From NCBI RefSeq assembly GCF_023091225.1, contig NZ_JAHWXM010000001.1, positions 2,315,913-2,379,912 on the forward strand: DNA of 64,000 nt, written 5' to 3'. This document shows positions 33,649 to 42,626 of this stretch, piece by piece. Below the pieces are notes generated by a model, which ran no database searches, was not told the origin of the DNA, and worked only from the letters and a program-made list of their open reading frames with translations. Source of the DNA: Microbacterium galbinum (GTDB lineage Bacteria > Actinomycetota > Actinomycetes > Actinomycetales > Microbacteriaceae). Each line of letters begins with the position of its first letter. Positions within the stretch are counted from its first letter, which is position 1. Both the position numbers and the translations under genes were made by a program.

Positions 33649-34970
33649 GCCGCGCGCCCCTCGTCTTCGCGGCCGGCGTGTTCTACCCGGGCGGCGAGCA
33701 CATCACCGGCTGGAGGTCGGGCGCCGACGCGTCGTCGTACCTCGACCTCGACTACTGGACCCGCTTCGCGCAGACCGCCGAGTCCGGGCGCTTCGCGACA
33801 CTGTTCCTCGCCGACGAGCTGTACGTGTGGGATCGGTTCCGTTCGGGCATCGAGCACGGCACCAACGTGCGCCTCGAACCGTTCACGCTGCTCAGCGCGC
33901 TCTCGCAGCTGACGACGAAGATCGGCCTCGCCGCCACGGTCTCGACCACCTACAACGAGCCGTATCACGTGGCCCGCAAGCTCGCCTCGCTCGACCACCT
34001 CAGCCACGGCCGCGCGGCGTGGAACCTGGTCACCAGCGCGAGCGACGAGGAGGCCCGCAACTTCGGCCGCGACACGCACCTCGACCACGGTATCCGCTAC
34101 GAGCGCGGCGCCGAGTTCGTCGACGTCGTGAACGGTCTCTGGGACGGCTGGGACGACGACGCCTTCATCTTCGACAAGAGCTCCGGGCGTTACGCCGACC
34201 GCTCGAAGCTCCACGTGCTCGAACATCGCGGCGAGCACTTCGCCGTGCGCGGACCGCTCAACATCCCTCGCCCGGTGCAGGGGCATCCGCCGCTGTTCCA
34301 GGCCGGGGCGTCGGAGGCCGGCCGAGCGTTGGCGGGTCGCACGGCGGATGCCGTCTTCACCCTCGGCGGTGGATCGCTGGCGTCGGGCCAGAGACTCTAC
34401 GACGACTACAAGCGGCGGGCGCTCGCCGCAGGCCGCGGGGCCGACGATCTGAAGGTGCTGCCGTGGTTCTCGCCGATCATCGGCGACACCGAAGCGGATG
34501 CCGAGGAGCGGTTCCGCGAGCTCGCCGAGCTCACACCCGAGCGGGTGCAGGTCGACCTGCTCGCGCACTACCTGGGCGTCGACCTGGGCGAGCGCGACGT
34601 CGACGAGACGTTCACCTTCGACTTCGATCACGAGAACTTCAATCAGTCGAAGTCGGGGTACAAGGGGATCGCCGACCTGCTCGCGCAGCGCCCCTACACG
34701 CTGCGGGAGCTGGCGTGGGAGGTGCTGCGCCGCCGCTTCACCGTCGGCACGCCCGACACCCTCGCCGCCCACCTCATCGAGCGGTACGAGAACGGTGCGG
34801 CCAACGGGTTCATCCTGATGGCGCCGACCCTTCCCGACACCCTCACCCGGTTCGTCGAGCACATCGTGCCCCGCCTGACCGATCACGGAATCTACCCGGG
34901 GGAGTACGCGGGCGACACCCTGCGCGAGAACCTCGGCCTCGCCCGCCCCGCCGGAAGGTACGCCGCATGA
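33645..34970 (+). CDS. NtaA/SnaA/DszA-family FMN-dependent monooxygenase (1)
   Basis: 441 residues. Family landmarks: LDYWTRFAQTAESGRFATLFLADEL, LEPFTLLSALSQLTTKIGLAATVST, YNEPYHVARKLASLDHLSHGRAAWNLVTS, and FQAGASEAGRALAGRTADAVF. Relatives oxidise nitrilotriacetate, pristinamycin or dibenzothiophene sulfone, and the SeuA/SeuB type serve sulfonate-ester use. It shares ATGA overlaps with both neighbours. With the second copy below it may be a paralogous pair with different substrates. Confidence 0.87.
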   Translation: MSRAPLVFAAGVFYPGGEHITGWRSGADASSYLDLDYWTRFAQTAESGRFATLFLADELYVWDRFRSGIEHGTNVRLEPFTLLSALSQLTTKIGLAATVSTTYNEPYHVARKLASLDHLSHGRAAWNLVTSASDEEARNFGRDTHLDHGIRYERGAEFVDVVNGLWDGWDDDAFIFDKSSGRYADRSKLHVLEHRGEHFAVRGPLNIPRPVQGHPPLFQAGASEAGRALAGRTADAVFTLGGGSLASGQRLYDDYKRRALAAGRGADDLKVLPWFSPIIGDTEADAEERFRELAELTPERVQVDLLAHYLGVDLGERDVDETFTFDFDHENFNQSKSGYKGIADLLAQRPYTLRELAWEVLRRRFTVGTPDTLAAHLIERYENGAANGFILMAPTLPDTLTRFVEHIVPRLTDHGIYPGEYAGDTLRENLGLARPAGRYAA

Positions 34971-36322
34971 CCCGTCGACTGCTCCTCGCCGCTTTCCTCT
35001 TCCACCCGGGAGGGTCGCACGTCTCGGGCTGGCGTCACGACGACGCCGAGCCGCACCGGCACGTCGACATCGACTACTACGCCGACTTCGCGCAGACCGC
35101 CGAGCGCGGCATCTTCGACACGCTCTTCCTCGCCGACGGGCTGTACTTCTGGGATCGCTTCCCCTCGGGGGTCGACCACTACGGTCAGACCCGGCTCGAA
35201 CCGCTCACGCTGCTGTCGGCGCTCGCCGCGCGCACGAGCCGGATCGGGCTCGCGGCCACGGTCTCGACCAGCTACAACGAGCCGTACCACGTGGCCCGCG
35301 CGCTCGCCTCGCTCGATCACATCAGCCGTGGACGCGCCGCCTGGAACCTCGTCACCTCGCGCTACCCCGAGGAGGCCCGCAACTTCGGCGGCGATGCGCA
35401 CCTCGACCACGCGCTGCGGTACGAGCGCGGGCGGGAGTTCGTCGACGTGGTGCAGTTGCTCTGGGACAGCTGGGCCGACGATGCGATCCTCGCCGATCGC
35501 ACGAGCGGGCTGTTCGCCGACCCCGAGAAGCTGCACGTGACCGATCATCGGGGAGACCATTTCGCGGTGCGCGGGCCCCTCAACATCGCGCGACCTCCGC
35601 AGGGGCATCCGCTGCTCTTCCAGGCCGGCGGGTCGGAGGCCGGGCAGGAGCTGGCGGCGGCGACCGCGGATGCCGTGTTCGCCCGCTCGCTGCCGCTCGC
35701 CGAGGCGCAGCGGTTCTCCGCCGGGCTCAAGGCGCGTGTGGTCGCTCACGGGCGCGACCCCGGAGACGTCGCGATCCTGCCGCAGTACCGTCCGGTCGTG
35801 GGCGAGACGACGGCGGATGCCCGGGCCGAGGCCGCACGCATCCTCGCGTCGACACCCGACGCGTTGATCGTCGAAGACGTCGCGCACTCGATCGGGCAGG
35901 TGCTGAGCGCGGATCCGGATGCCGTGATCGCGCTCGAGTCGGACGCCGGTGCCGCGGGCGGTGTCGCCGCCGGCATCGCCAACGAGTCGAAGTCACCGAA
36001 CCGGCGCCTCGCGCGGCTGCAGGCGGGGGAGCGCCTGACGGCGCGGGAGCTGTACGCCGAGTCGTTCTGGGAGTCGGTGTCGGTGGGTACGGCGTTCGAG
36101 ATCGCCGACGACATCCAGGAGCGCTTCGAGACCGGCGCCGCCGACGGCTTCGTCGTGCAGGCGCTCACGCAGCCGACCGGGTTCCGCGAGTTCGTCGACC
36201 AGGTGGTGCCCGAGCTCCAGCTGCGGGGCCTCACCCGGCGCGCGTACGAGGAGAGCACGCTCGGCGAGCGGTTCGGTCGCGCGCGGCCCGAGCGGCGGGT
36301 GCCGGAGTCGGTGCTGTCATGA
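34967..36322 (+). CDS. NtaA/SnaA/DszA-family FMN-dependent monooxygenase (2)
   Basis: 451 residues, about half identical by eye to the preceding protein: same YNEPYHVARALASLDHISRGRAAWNLVTS core, same FQAGGSEAGQELAAATADAVFA element. It carries a different central region with a Gly/Ala-rich insert (about residues 320-345). Tandem copies of this type suggest that successive or alternative oxygenations of a sulfur compound are catalysed. Translation is coupled to the gene before and to metY after (ATGA). Confidence 0.87.
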   Translation: MTRRLLLAAFLFHPGGSHVSGWRHDDAEPHRHVDIDYYADFAQTAERGIFDTLFLADGLYFWDRFPSGVDHYGQTRLEPLTLLSALAARTSRIGLAATVSTSYNEPYHVARALASLDHISRGRAAWNLVTSRYPEEARNFGGDAHLDHALRYERGREFVDVVQLLWDSWADDAILADRTSGLFADPEKLHVTDHRGDHFAVRGPLNIARPPQGHPLLFQAGGSEAGQELAAATADAVFARSLPLAEAQRFSAGLKARVVAHGRDPGDVAILPQYRPVVGETTADARAEAARILASTPDALIVEDVAHSIGQVLSADPDAVIALESDAGAAGGVAAGIANESKSPNRRLARLQAGERLTARELYAESFWESVSVGTAFEIADDIQERFETGAADGFVVQALTQPTGFREFVDQVVPELQLRGLTRRAYEESTLGERFGRARPERRVPESVLS

Positions 36323-37677
36323 GCGGCCTCGGATTCAGCACGCGGCAGTTGCACGCGGGGGAGCGGCACGACGGGCCGCACGCGCCACGAGCGACACCCA
36401 TCCACCTGAGCGCCGGCTTCGTTTTCGACGACTTCGATCAGGCGCATGCGCGCTTCGCGGGCGCCGACGAGGGCTTCAGCTACACGCGCGTGGGCAACCC
36501 CACGAACGCTGCAGCGGAACGTCGCATCGCCGATCTCGAATCGGGCTCCGCGGCGCTGCTCGTCGGCAGCGGACAGGCCGCGGTCGCGACCACGATCCTC
36601 GCCCTCGTCTCGACCGGCGACCACGTGCTCTCCTCGTCGAGCATCTACGAGGGCACCCGCGAACTGCTCCGCGACGACCTCGCGCGCCTCGGTGTGACCG
36701 TCGACTTCATCGCGGAGCCGAACGACCTCGCGGCGTGGGAGCGCGGCATCCGTCCGAACACCCGTGTGGTGTTCGCCGAATCGATCCCCAATCCCAAGAA
36801 CGACGTGCTCGACGTCGCCGCCCTCGCCCGCCTCACCCGTCGGCACGCGATTCCGTTCGTCGTCGACAACACGCTCGCGACGCCCTATCTGCTGCGGCCC
36901 CTCGAAGACGGCGCCGACATCGTCGTGCACTCGGCGAGCAAGTTCCTCGCCGGTCACGGCACGGTGCTGGGCGGGGTCATCGTCGACGGCGGCACGTTCC
37001 CGTGGGCGGCGCACGCCGACGCCTACCCGCAGATCGCCCGCACGCCGGGGCCCGACGGACTCACCTTCGCCGAGCGCTCACCGCACACGGCGTTCCTCGA
37101 CTTCGCCCGCCGCGTCGCGATGCGGTACGGGCCGGTGCCGTCGCCGCTCAACGCCTTCCTCATCCTGCAGGGGATCGAGACGCTGTCGCTGCGCGTGCAG
37201 AGGCAGTCCGACTCGGCACTGCACCTGGCGCGCTGGTTGGAGGGGCATCCGCAGGTCGAGTCGGTCGACTACAGCGGGCTGCCGTCGAGCCCGCACCACG
37301 CCGTCGCCCGCCGCTACCTCACGCGCGGATTCGGGGCGGTGCTCGCCGTCACCGTGCGCGGTGGGGTCGACGGGGCTCGCGCCTTCACGAACGCCCTGCG
37401 CGTCTTCACCCGCATGACCCATCTCGGCGACGTGCGCTCTCTCGTGCTGCACCCCGCCACCACCACGCACGTGCTGCGTGATGCCGACGAGCTCGCCGCC
37501 GCCGGCATCCACCCCGGTCTGCTGCGGTTGTCGATCGGGTTGGAAGACCTCGACGACCTCGTCGCGGATCTCGATCGGGCGCTCGGTGAGGTCGCGGGGG
37601 TCGCGGGGACGTCATCGGCGCCGGCGGAGGTGCCGGTGGTGGAGGCGGTCTCGCCGCGGCGTCTGCTCGCGGTCTGA
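36319..37677 (+). CDS. metY: O-acetylhomoserine sulfhydrylase (MetY type)
   Basis: 452 residues, PLP-dependent Cys/Met metabolism family. The N-terminus reads GFSTRQLHAGERHDGPHAPRATPIHLSAGFVF, typical of O-acetylhomoserine aminocarboxypropyltransferases. The PLP Lys is Lys208 in HSASKFLAGHGTVLGG. A substrate loop SYTRVGNPTNAAAERRIA is present. It would fix sulfide into O-acetylhomoserine to give homocysteine, closing the pathway from oxidised organosulfur compounds. It ends the operon; no terminator was recognised in the 85 bp before the next start. Confidence 0.9.
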   Translation: MSGLGFSTRQLHAGERHDGPHAPRATPIHLSAGFVFDDFDQAHARFAGADEGFSYTRVGNPTNAAAERRIADLESGSAALLVGSGQAAVATTILALVSTGDHVLSSSSIYEGTRELLRDDLARLGVTVDFIAEPNDLAAWERGIRPNTRVVFAESIPNPKNDVLDVAALARLTRRHAIPFVVDNTLATPYLLRPLEDGADIVVHSASKFLAGHGTVLGGVIVDGGTFPWAAHADAYPQIARTPGPDGLTFAERSPHTAFLDFARRVAMRYGPVPSPLNAFLILQGIETLSLRVQRQSDSALHLARWLEGHPQVESVDYSGLPSSPHHAVARRYLTRGFGAVLAVTVRGGVDGARAFTNALRVFTRMTHLGDVRSLVLHPATTTHVLRDADELAAAGIHPGLLRLSIGLEDLDDLVADLDRALGEVAGVAGTSSAPAEVPVVEAVSPRRLLAV

Positions 37678-37762
37678 GCGGAGCATCCACCCCGCTTCTC
37701 GAAGGGTCCCACCGCGTGCGCACCCCCTATCGCCGCCCGAGCGGGCGGGGTACCGTCGCCCC

Positions 37763-38323
37763 ATGGGACGCCTCATCTACTCCATGATCACGTCGCTCGA
37801 CGGCTACGCGAGCGGTCCGGACGGCGGGTTCGACTGGGCGCTCGACCCGGGCGTGCACGCCTTCATCACCGAACGGTTCGACGACGTCGGCACCTACCTG
37901 TACGGCCGGCGCATGTACGAGACGATGTCGTACTGGGAGACCGCGCACCTCGAGCCCGACCAGCCGCAGGAGGGCATCGACTACGCCCTGAGCTGGCAGA
38001 AGGCGGACAAGATCGTCTTCTCGCGCACGCTGGCCGAGGTGTCGAGCGCCCGCACCCGCATCGAGCGCGAGTTCGACCCGGAGGCGGTCGCGCGGTGGAA
38101 GGACGAACTGCCGCACGACCTCACGATCGACGGCCCCACGATCGCGGCCGAGGCGATCCGCGCGGGCCTGGTCGACGAGTTCCAGATGTTCATCGGGCCC
38201 GGCATCGTGGGCGGCGGGCTGCGGTTCTTCCCCGACGGGGTTCGCCTCGATCTCGACCTGATCGACGAGCACCGTTTCGACGGAGGGCTGATGTACCTGA
38301 GGTATCAGGTCGCCGGCGCCTGA
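37763..38323 (+). CDS. RibD C-terminal/DHFR-like reductase domain protein
   Basis: 186 residues. It opens MGRLIYSMITSLDGYASGPDGGFDW and contains YLYGRRMYETMSYWE, SARTRIEREFDPEAVARWK, and ELPHDLTIDGPTIAAEAIRAGLVDE-type segments, all of the dihydrofolate-reductase-fold family found in many small actinobacterial proteins. The physiological substrate is unknown. It may be a NADPH-dependent reductase. Its end is 12 bp from the convergent S4 protein gene. Confidence 0.8.
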   Translation: MGRLIYSMITSLDGYASGPDGGFDWALDPGVHAFITERFDDVGTYLYGRRMYETMSYWETAHLEPDQPQEGIDYALSWQKADKIVFSRTLAEVSSARTRIEREFDPEAVARWKDELPHDLTIDGPTIAAEAIRAGLVDEFQMFIGPGIVGGGLRFFPDGVRLDLDLIDEHRFDGGLMYLRYQVAGA

Positions 38324-38335
38324 CGGCGGATCGGG

Positions 38336-38554
38336 TCAGGGGCGTACGCGCACCGTGCGGGCCTCGAACGACACCAGGTCGCCGTCGTGCAGCTGGCGCC
38401 CGCGGCGGCGGTCGACCTCGCCGTTGACCTTCACGAAGCCGTCGATGATCGCCTCTTTCGCGTCGCCGCCGGAGTCGATGAGTCCCGCGAACTTCAGGAA
38501 CTGGCCGAGGCGGATCACCTCACCGCCGATGGAGACGTCGTCGATAGCGCTCAT
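38336..38554 (-). CDS. Small S4-domain RNA-binding protein
   Basis: 72 residues. The S4 pattern (IRLGQFLKFAGLIDSGGDAKEAIIDGFVKVNGEVDRRRGRQL, an alpha-L structure ending in VSFE) is almost the whole protein, as in YbcJ/YlmH-like short S4 proteins. It probably binds structured RNA such as rRNA. No partner is evident. Confidence 0.85.
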   Translation of the reverse strand: MSAIDDVSIGGEVIRLGQFLKFAGLIDSGGDAKEAIIDGFVKVNGEVDRRRGRQLHDGDLVSFEARTVRVRP

Positions 38555-38584
38555 CCCTGCATCGTATCCGCCCCGGCGCGGGCC

Positions 38585-39394
38585 TCAGTCGTCGAGGTCG
38601 GTGCCGACGACGGCGAAGGCGCTGTCGAGGTCGATGTCGATCGAGCGGTTGTCGCTCGTGAGCACCGACACGTCGTAGGGGCTGACGCTGTCGTCGTCGA
38701 CGTCGAGGTCGGTGATGAGCCCCTCGGCCTCGTCGAGCGCCGCGGCGACGAGCGAGCGGATGGTCGCCTCGTCGAGGGTCAGCGAGGGCCCGGTGTCGTC
38801 ACCGTCGGCGGCATCCGTCGACACGATGCTGGTCGCGAGGTCGGCGGTGACGCGCACCTCGGACTCGTCACCGGATGCCGTCTCGAGCGTGACCTCCCAC
38901 GTACCGTCGCGCTTGGCGTCGATCGAGGTGACCTCGCCGTCGGCGGCGCCGCGGGCGGCATCCGCGATCTCGACGATCTCGTCGGCGGAGTCCGAACCGA
39001 TGCCGGTCACGGGGCCGCCCTGCTGCGGTGCGCCGTCGTCGGAGCGGTCGTCGCCGCGGTCGTCCTGTCCGCGGTCGTCTCCGCGGTCGTCGTCGTGGCG
39101 CTGGCCGTCGGACATCGAGGGGCGGTCGTCGTCGTCGCCGAAGTCGTCGCCGATCGCCGCTCCGATGGCGACGCCGCCGCCGGCGAGCACCACGGCCGCG
39201 GCGATTCCTCCGCCGATGAGCAGGGCGCGCTTGCGTCCCGGCTTCGGGGCGGGAGCGGCAGGGGCGGCGGATGCTTCGGCCGAGGGTGCGGTCGGTGCGG
39301 GCGTCGTGGCATCCGTCGTCGGGGTCACGGGGACCGTCGGAGCGTCGGGCGTGGACTCGGGCGTCTGGTCGGGGTTCGGGGTCTTGTCGTTCAT
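38585..39394 (-). CDS. Membrane protein with extracytoplasmic PepSY-like domains
   Basis: 269 residues from ATG 39394. A Pro/Thr/Ala-rich cytoplasmic stretch precedes one membrane helix (about residues 60-80) and an Asp-rich linker. The C-terminal half carries two PepSY-like units: EIVEIADAARGAADGEVTSIDAKRDGTWEVTLE and a second with LDEATIRSLVAAALDEAEGLITDLDVD. PepSY domains often sit next to sensor kinases and modulate signalling or proteolysis. It follows the histidine kinase gene by 78 bp on the same strand, so it is probably the third gene of that operon. Confidence 0.75.
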   Translation of the reverse strand: MNDKTPNPDQTPESTPDAPTVPVTPTTDATTPAPTAPSAEASAAPAAPAPKPGRKRALLIGGGIAAAVVLAGGGVAIGAAIGDDFGDDDDRPSMSDGQRHDDDRGDDRGQDDRGDDRSDDGAPQQGGPVTGIGSDSADEIVEIADAARGAADGEVTSIDAKRDGTWEVTLETASGDESEVRVTADLATSIVSTDAADGDDTGPSLTLDEATIRSLVAAALDEAEGLITDLDVDDDSVSPYDVSVLTSDNRSIDIDLDSAFAVVGTDLDD

Positions 39395-39472
39395 GGCTTC
39401 ATGCTCCCGCGACACCGCTGAAGCCACCCTGAAGCGTCCTGAAGCGGTCTTCAGGAACGCGGCTCCGTGCCG

Positions 39473-40816
39473 CTACCGCGCGAGCGGCAGCGTCACGACG
39501 AACCGTGCGCCACCCCAGCGGGAGTCGTCGACGGCGACCGTTCCACCCGAGGCCGCGGCGATACCCCGCACGATCGCGAGCCCGAGTCCGCTGCCGCCGG
39601 CGTCGCGGCTTCGCGCCTCGTCGAGGCGCACGAAGCGTTCGAACACCCGCTCCCGCTCGTCGACCGGCACACCCGCGCCGTCGTCCTCGACGGTGACGAA
39701 CACGTACCCGTCGGCGGGCGCGACCCCGATCGCCACGCGGCCCTGCGCGTGCCGGGCCGCGTTGTCGGCGAGGTTGCGCAGCAACTGCCCGAGCAGGCGC
39801 GGGTCACCCTCGACGCGGGCGGCGCGGATGCCGGACCCGTCGACCTCCACCCCCGAGGAGCGCAGTCGCCGCAGCTCTCCGAGCGCGATGTCGTCGAGGT
39901 CGACCGGCTCGTGCACCGAGCCGGCACCCTCATCGAGGCGGGCGAGCAGCAGCAGCGACTCCACGATGCCCTGCAGCCGCAGCCCCTCGTCCGACACGAC
40001 CTCGGCCAGTTCGCCGATGCTCGTGGTCGAGGGGTGGGCCTGGGCGAGCTCGGCGTGCTGGCGGATCACGGCGAGGGGCGATCGCAGTTCGTGCGAAGCA
40101 TCCGACACGAATCTGCGCTGAGCCGTCGCCGACGCGTCGAGCCGATCGAGCATCCCGTTCATGGTCGACGCGAGTGCCGCGATCTCGTCGGCGGAGTCGG
40201 GCACCGCCACCCGGTGGTGCAGGCGTTCGGCGGTGATGCCGTCGACCTCCTCGCGGATGCGACTGACCGGCCGCAGCGCGCGTCCGGTCACGAGCCACGT
40301 CGTCACGGCGACGAGCAGCAGCAGCAGCGGAACGGCGACGGTGAGCAGAACCGCGACGGTCGACAGTGTCTCGGCGTCGTTCTCGACCGAGACGGCGAGC
40401 ACGAGGGTCCGGTCGTCGTCGAGGTCGTCCGAGAGCACGAGCATCGGTTCGTCGTCGATGGTCATCGTGATCGCGTCGTCGGTGACGGGCAGAGCGGTCG
40501 AGCCGAGGGCATCCCGCGCCTCTTCGCTGGCGGCGCGCACCGATCCGTCGTCGGCGATGATCTGCACGATCTCGTCATCGAGCCCGCCGAGCCCGCCGAG
40601 CCCGTCGGCGCCGTCGGGCCCGCGACCGCCCGGCTGGTCGAGCCGCTCGGCGAGCTCGTCGAGGCGCTGCTCGGCGGAGCGCTCGGTCGCCGAATGGATG
40701 CTCCCGCTCAGGATGCCGTAGAACGACACCGCGCCGATCGCCAGCGCCACCGCCACGACGACCGTCGCACCGAGCGTGGTGCGCCCGCGCACCGACCGCC
40801 AGCCGCGCCTAGCCAC
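39473..40816 (-). CDS. Two-component sensor histidine kinase (OmpR-partner type)
   Basis: 447 residues from GTG 40816, overlapping the response-regulator end by 8 bp. A first helix (about 12-34) and a second (about 150-175) bracket an extracytoplasmic sensor of about 110 residues; a HAMP linker follows (RALRPVSRIREEVDGI). Phospho-acceptor His in RRFVSDASHELRSPLAVIRQH, N box NLADNAARHAQG, G boxes DDGAGVP and GSGLGLAIVRGIAAASGG. The sensor contains a short Gly-Leu-Gly repeat. Signal unknown; the PepSY protein downstream may take part. Confidence 0.9.
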   Translation of the reverse strand: MARRGWRSVRGRTTLGATVVVAVALAIGAVSFYGILSGSIHSATERSAEQRLDELAERLDQPGGRGPDGADGLGGLGGLDDEIVQIIADDGSVRAASEEARDALGSTALPVTDDAITMTIDDEPMLVLSDDLDDDRTLVLAVSVENDAETLSTVAVLLTVAVPLLLLLVAVTTWLVTGRALRPVSRIREEVDGITAERLHHRVAVPDSADEIAALASTMNGMLDRLDASATAQRRFVSDASHELRSPLAVIRQHAELAQAHPSTTSIGELAEVVSDEGLRLQGIVESLLLLARLDEGAGSVHEPVDLDDIALGELRRLRSSGVEVDGSGIRAARVEGDPRLLGQLLRNLADNAARHAQGRVAIGVAPADGYVFVTVEDDGAGVPVDERERVFERFVRLDEARSRDAGGSGLGLAIVRGIAAASGGTVAVDDSRWGGARFVVTLPLAR

Positions 40817-41486
40817 CGTCGGCCGCCAATCGATATCCGGCGCCGCGGATCGTCTCGATGGCCTCGCGGTCGAAGGGCTTGTCGACCTTGCGCCGCAGGT
40901 GGCCGACGTAGACCTCGACGATGTTCGGGTCGCCGTCGAAGTCGTCGTCCCACACCCCCTCGATGAGGGTGCGCTTCGAGATCACCTGCCCGCGGTGGCG
41001 CATGAGGTATTCGAGCACCGAGAACTCGCGGGCGGTGAGGGTGATCGGCGTCTCGCCGCGCCAGACGTCGTGGGCGGCGGGGTCGAGGCGCAGGTCTCCG
41101 GCTTCGAGCACGGCCGGGCGCGCGACCGCCCCGCGGCGCACGAGGGCGCGGATCCGGGCGACGAGGATCGCGAACGAGAACGGCTTCGTGACGTAGTCGT
41201 CGGCACCGGTCTCGAGGGCCTCGACCTGGTCCCACTCGCCGTCCTTGGCGGTGAGCATGAGCACGGGCGTCCAGTTCTCCTCGGCGCGCAGCGCCTCGCA
41301 CACCTTCCACCCGCTCATGCCCGGCATCATCAGGTCGAGCACGATCGCGTCGTAGCGGGTCTCGCGGGCGCGCCAGAGCCCGTCGACCCCGTTGTGGGCG
41401 ACGTCGACCGCGAACCCTTCGGCTTCGAGCCCGCGGCGCACGGCGTCGGCGAGACGCACCTCGTCGTCGACCACCAGAATGCGCAT
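40809..41486 (-). CDS. OmpR/PhoB-family response regulator
   Basis: 225 residues from ATG 41486 (GGAGG just upstream). Receiver: VVDDE near the N-terminus, phospho-acceptor in IVLDLMMPGMSG, Lys in YVTKPFSF. The C-terminal winged helix has LTAREFSVLEYLMRHRGQVISKRTLIEGVWDDDFD and ends in ETIRGAGYRL. Its gene starts the RR-kinase-PepSY operon. Target genes are unknown. Confidence 0.92.
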   Translation of the reverse strand: MRILVVDDEVRLADAVRRGLEAEGFAVDVAHNGVDGLWRARETRYDAIVLDLMMPGMSGWKVCEALRAEENWTPVLMLTAKDGEWDQVEALETGADDYVTKPFSFAILVARIRALVRRGAVARPAVLEAGDLRLDPAAHDVWRGETPITLTAREFSVLEYLMRHRGQVISKRTLIEGVWDDDFDGDPNIVEVYVGHLRRKVDKPFDREAIETIRGAGYRLAADGG

Positions 41487-41578
41487 GCCTCCAGTGTGCT
41501 GCCTTTCTGCTGAAGCGCGGCTGAAGTCGGGGCGCGAGGGCTGATCGACGAGCACCGAACCGAGCATCGAGATGCAAG

Positions 41579-41640
41579 CCCTTCGTCTCGCTCCGCTCGC
41601 TCAGGAACCGACACGGGGTCGCTGAGCTTGTCGAAGCGTC
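41579..41640. repeat. Degenerate palindromic repeat (half copies)
   Basis: CCCTTCGTCTCGCTCCGC begins a single arm of the 15179/24418 family (41579-41610), followed at 41621 by GCTGAGCTTGTCGAAGCG, one arm of the REP-like element seen at 30298. No partner arms are found, so it appears to be a remnant composed of two repeat types. Confidence 0.65.
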
Positions 41641-41659
41641 CCGGCACGAGGAACCCACC

Positions 41660-42619
41660 TCACCCGAGGAACGAGAAGAACTCCCGGCGCACGGTGCTGA
41701 GATCGGTGCCCTCGCGAGTCGGGTGCACGCGGTTGGTGAGCAGCACGCCGAAGGCGCCCGAGCGCGAGACCGCGAACGCGGTGCCCGTGAAGCCGGTGTG
41801 GCCGACGGCATCCGCCCCGCCCATCCAGGCCGCGTCACGCACGCGCAGGCCGACCGCCTGTCCGTACCCGGCATCGGCGGTCGCGGCGGGCGTCGTCATC
41901 AGACGGATGCCGTCGGCCGACAGCACGCGTCCGCCGGCGCCGACCCCGTCGTCGCGGATCATGCGCGCGAGCGCCGCCACGTCTTCGACCGCCCCGAAGA
42001 GCCCGGCGTGCCCCGCGGGGCGGCCGAGGGCGTGAGCCAACTCGTCGTGCACCTCGCCGCGCACGAGCCCGCGATGAGGCTGCACCTCGGTCGCCACCGC
42101 GAGGTCCGCCGAAGGCTGCCAGGTCAACGACGATGCGCCGAGCAACCCCGCGATCTCGGCCACGTGCGCCTCCAACGCCCGCCCCGAGACCCGCTCCACG
42201 ATCTCGCCGACCGCGATGAATCCGACGTCCGAGTAGCGGTGCATCGAGCCCGGCGACGCGACGAGCGGCGACCGGAGCACCGCCGAGCGCAGCTCCTCCC
42301 CGGTGAGTCCGGTCCGCCACATCCGCCCCTCGGCCGGCAAGCCCGACGTATGCGTGAGCAGTTGCCGCAGCGTCACGCCATCGGCCTCCGAGCCGACGGG
42401 CACGAACGACCGCACGGGCTCGTCCAGCCCCAGCAGCCCGGCGTCGACGAGCCGCAGCACGGCGACGGTCGTGAACGTCTTGGTGAGCGAGGCGAGGTCG
42501 AACAGGTGCGCCGGGGTCAACGGCATCCGCTCGTCATCGGCGGCGGAGCCGAGCACCACCGCACCGTCGTCGATCGACCGCAGCGATGCCCACGCCGACC
42601 CCGGGGCGCCGTTCACCAC
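41660..42619 (-). CDS. Beta-lactamase-fold serine hydrolase, candidate intracellular muramoyl amidase (AmiE-like)
   Basis: 319 residues from GTG 42619; no signal peptide, so cytoplasmic. Active-site motifs of class C-type serine hydrolases: Ser44-Leu-Thr-Lys47, Tyr-Ser-Asp in HRYSDVGF, and HTG in GHTGFTGTAF. The LFDLASLTKTFTTVA and LRQLLTHTSGLPAE segments match the AmiE/YbbE subgroup, which in Bacillus is encoded with NamZ and removes the stem peptide from MurNAc. Here it is the last gene of the ABC importer operon, 7 bp after the permease. The amidase role is inferred from the locus content; D-aminopeptidase activity is an alternative. Confidence 0.75.
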   Translation of the reverse strand: MVNGAPGSAWASLRSIDDGAVVLGSAADDERMPLTPAHLFDLASLTKTFTTVAVLRLVDAGLLGLDEPVRSFVPVGSEADGVTLRQLLTHTSGLPAEGRMWRTGLTGEELRSAVLRSPLVASPGSMHRYSDVGFIAVGEIVERVSGRALEAHVAEIAGLLGASSLTWQPSADLAVATEVQPHRGLVRGEVHDELAHALGRPAGHAGLFGAVEDVAALARMIRDDGVGAGGRVLSADGIRLMTTPAATADAGYGQAVGLRVRDAAWMGGADAVGHTGFTGTAFAVSRSGAFGVLLTNRVHPTREGTDLSTVRREFFSFLG

Positions 42620-42626
42620 GCGCGAC

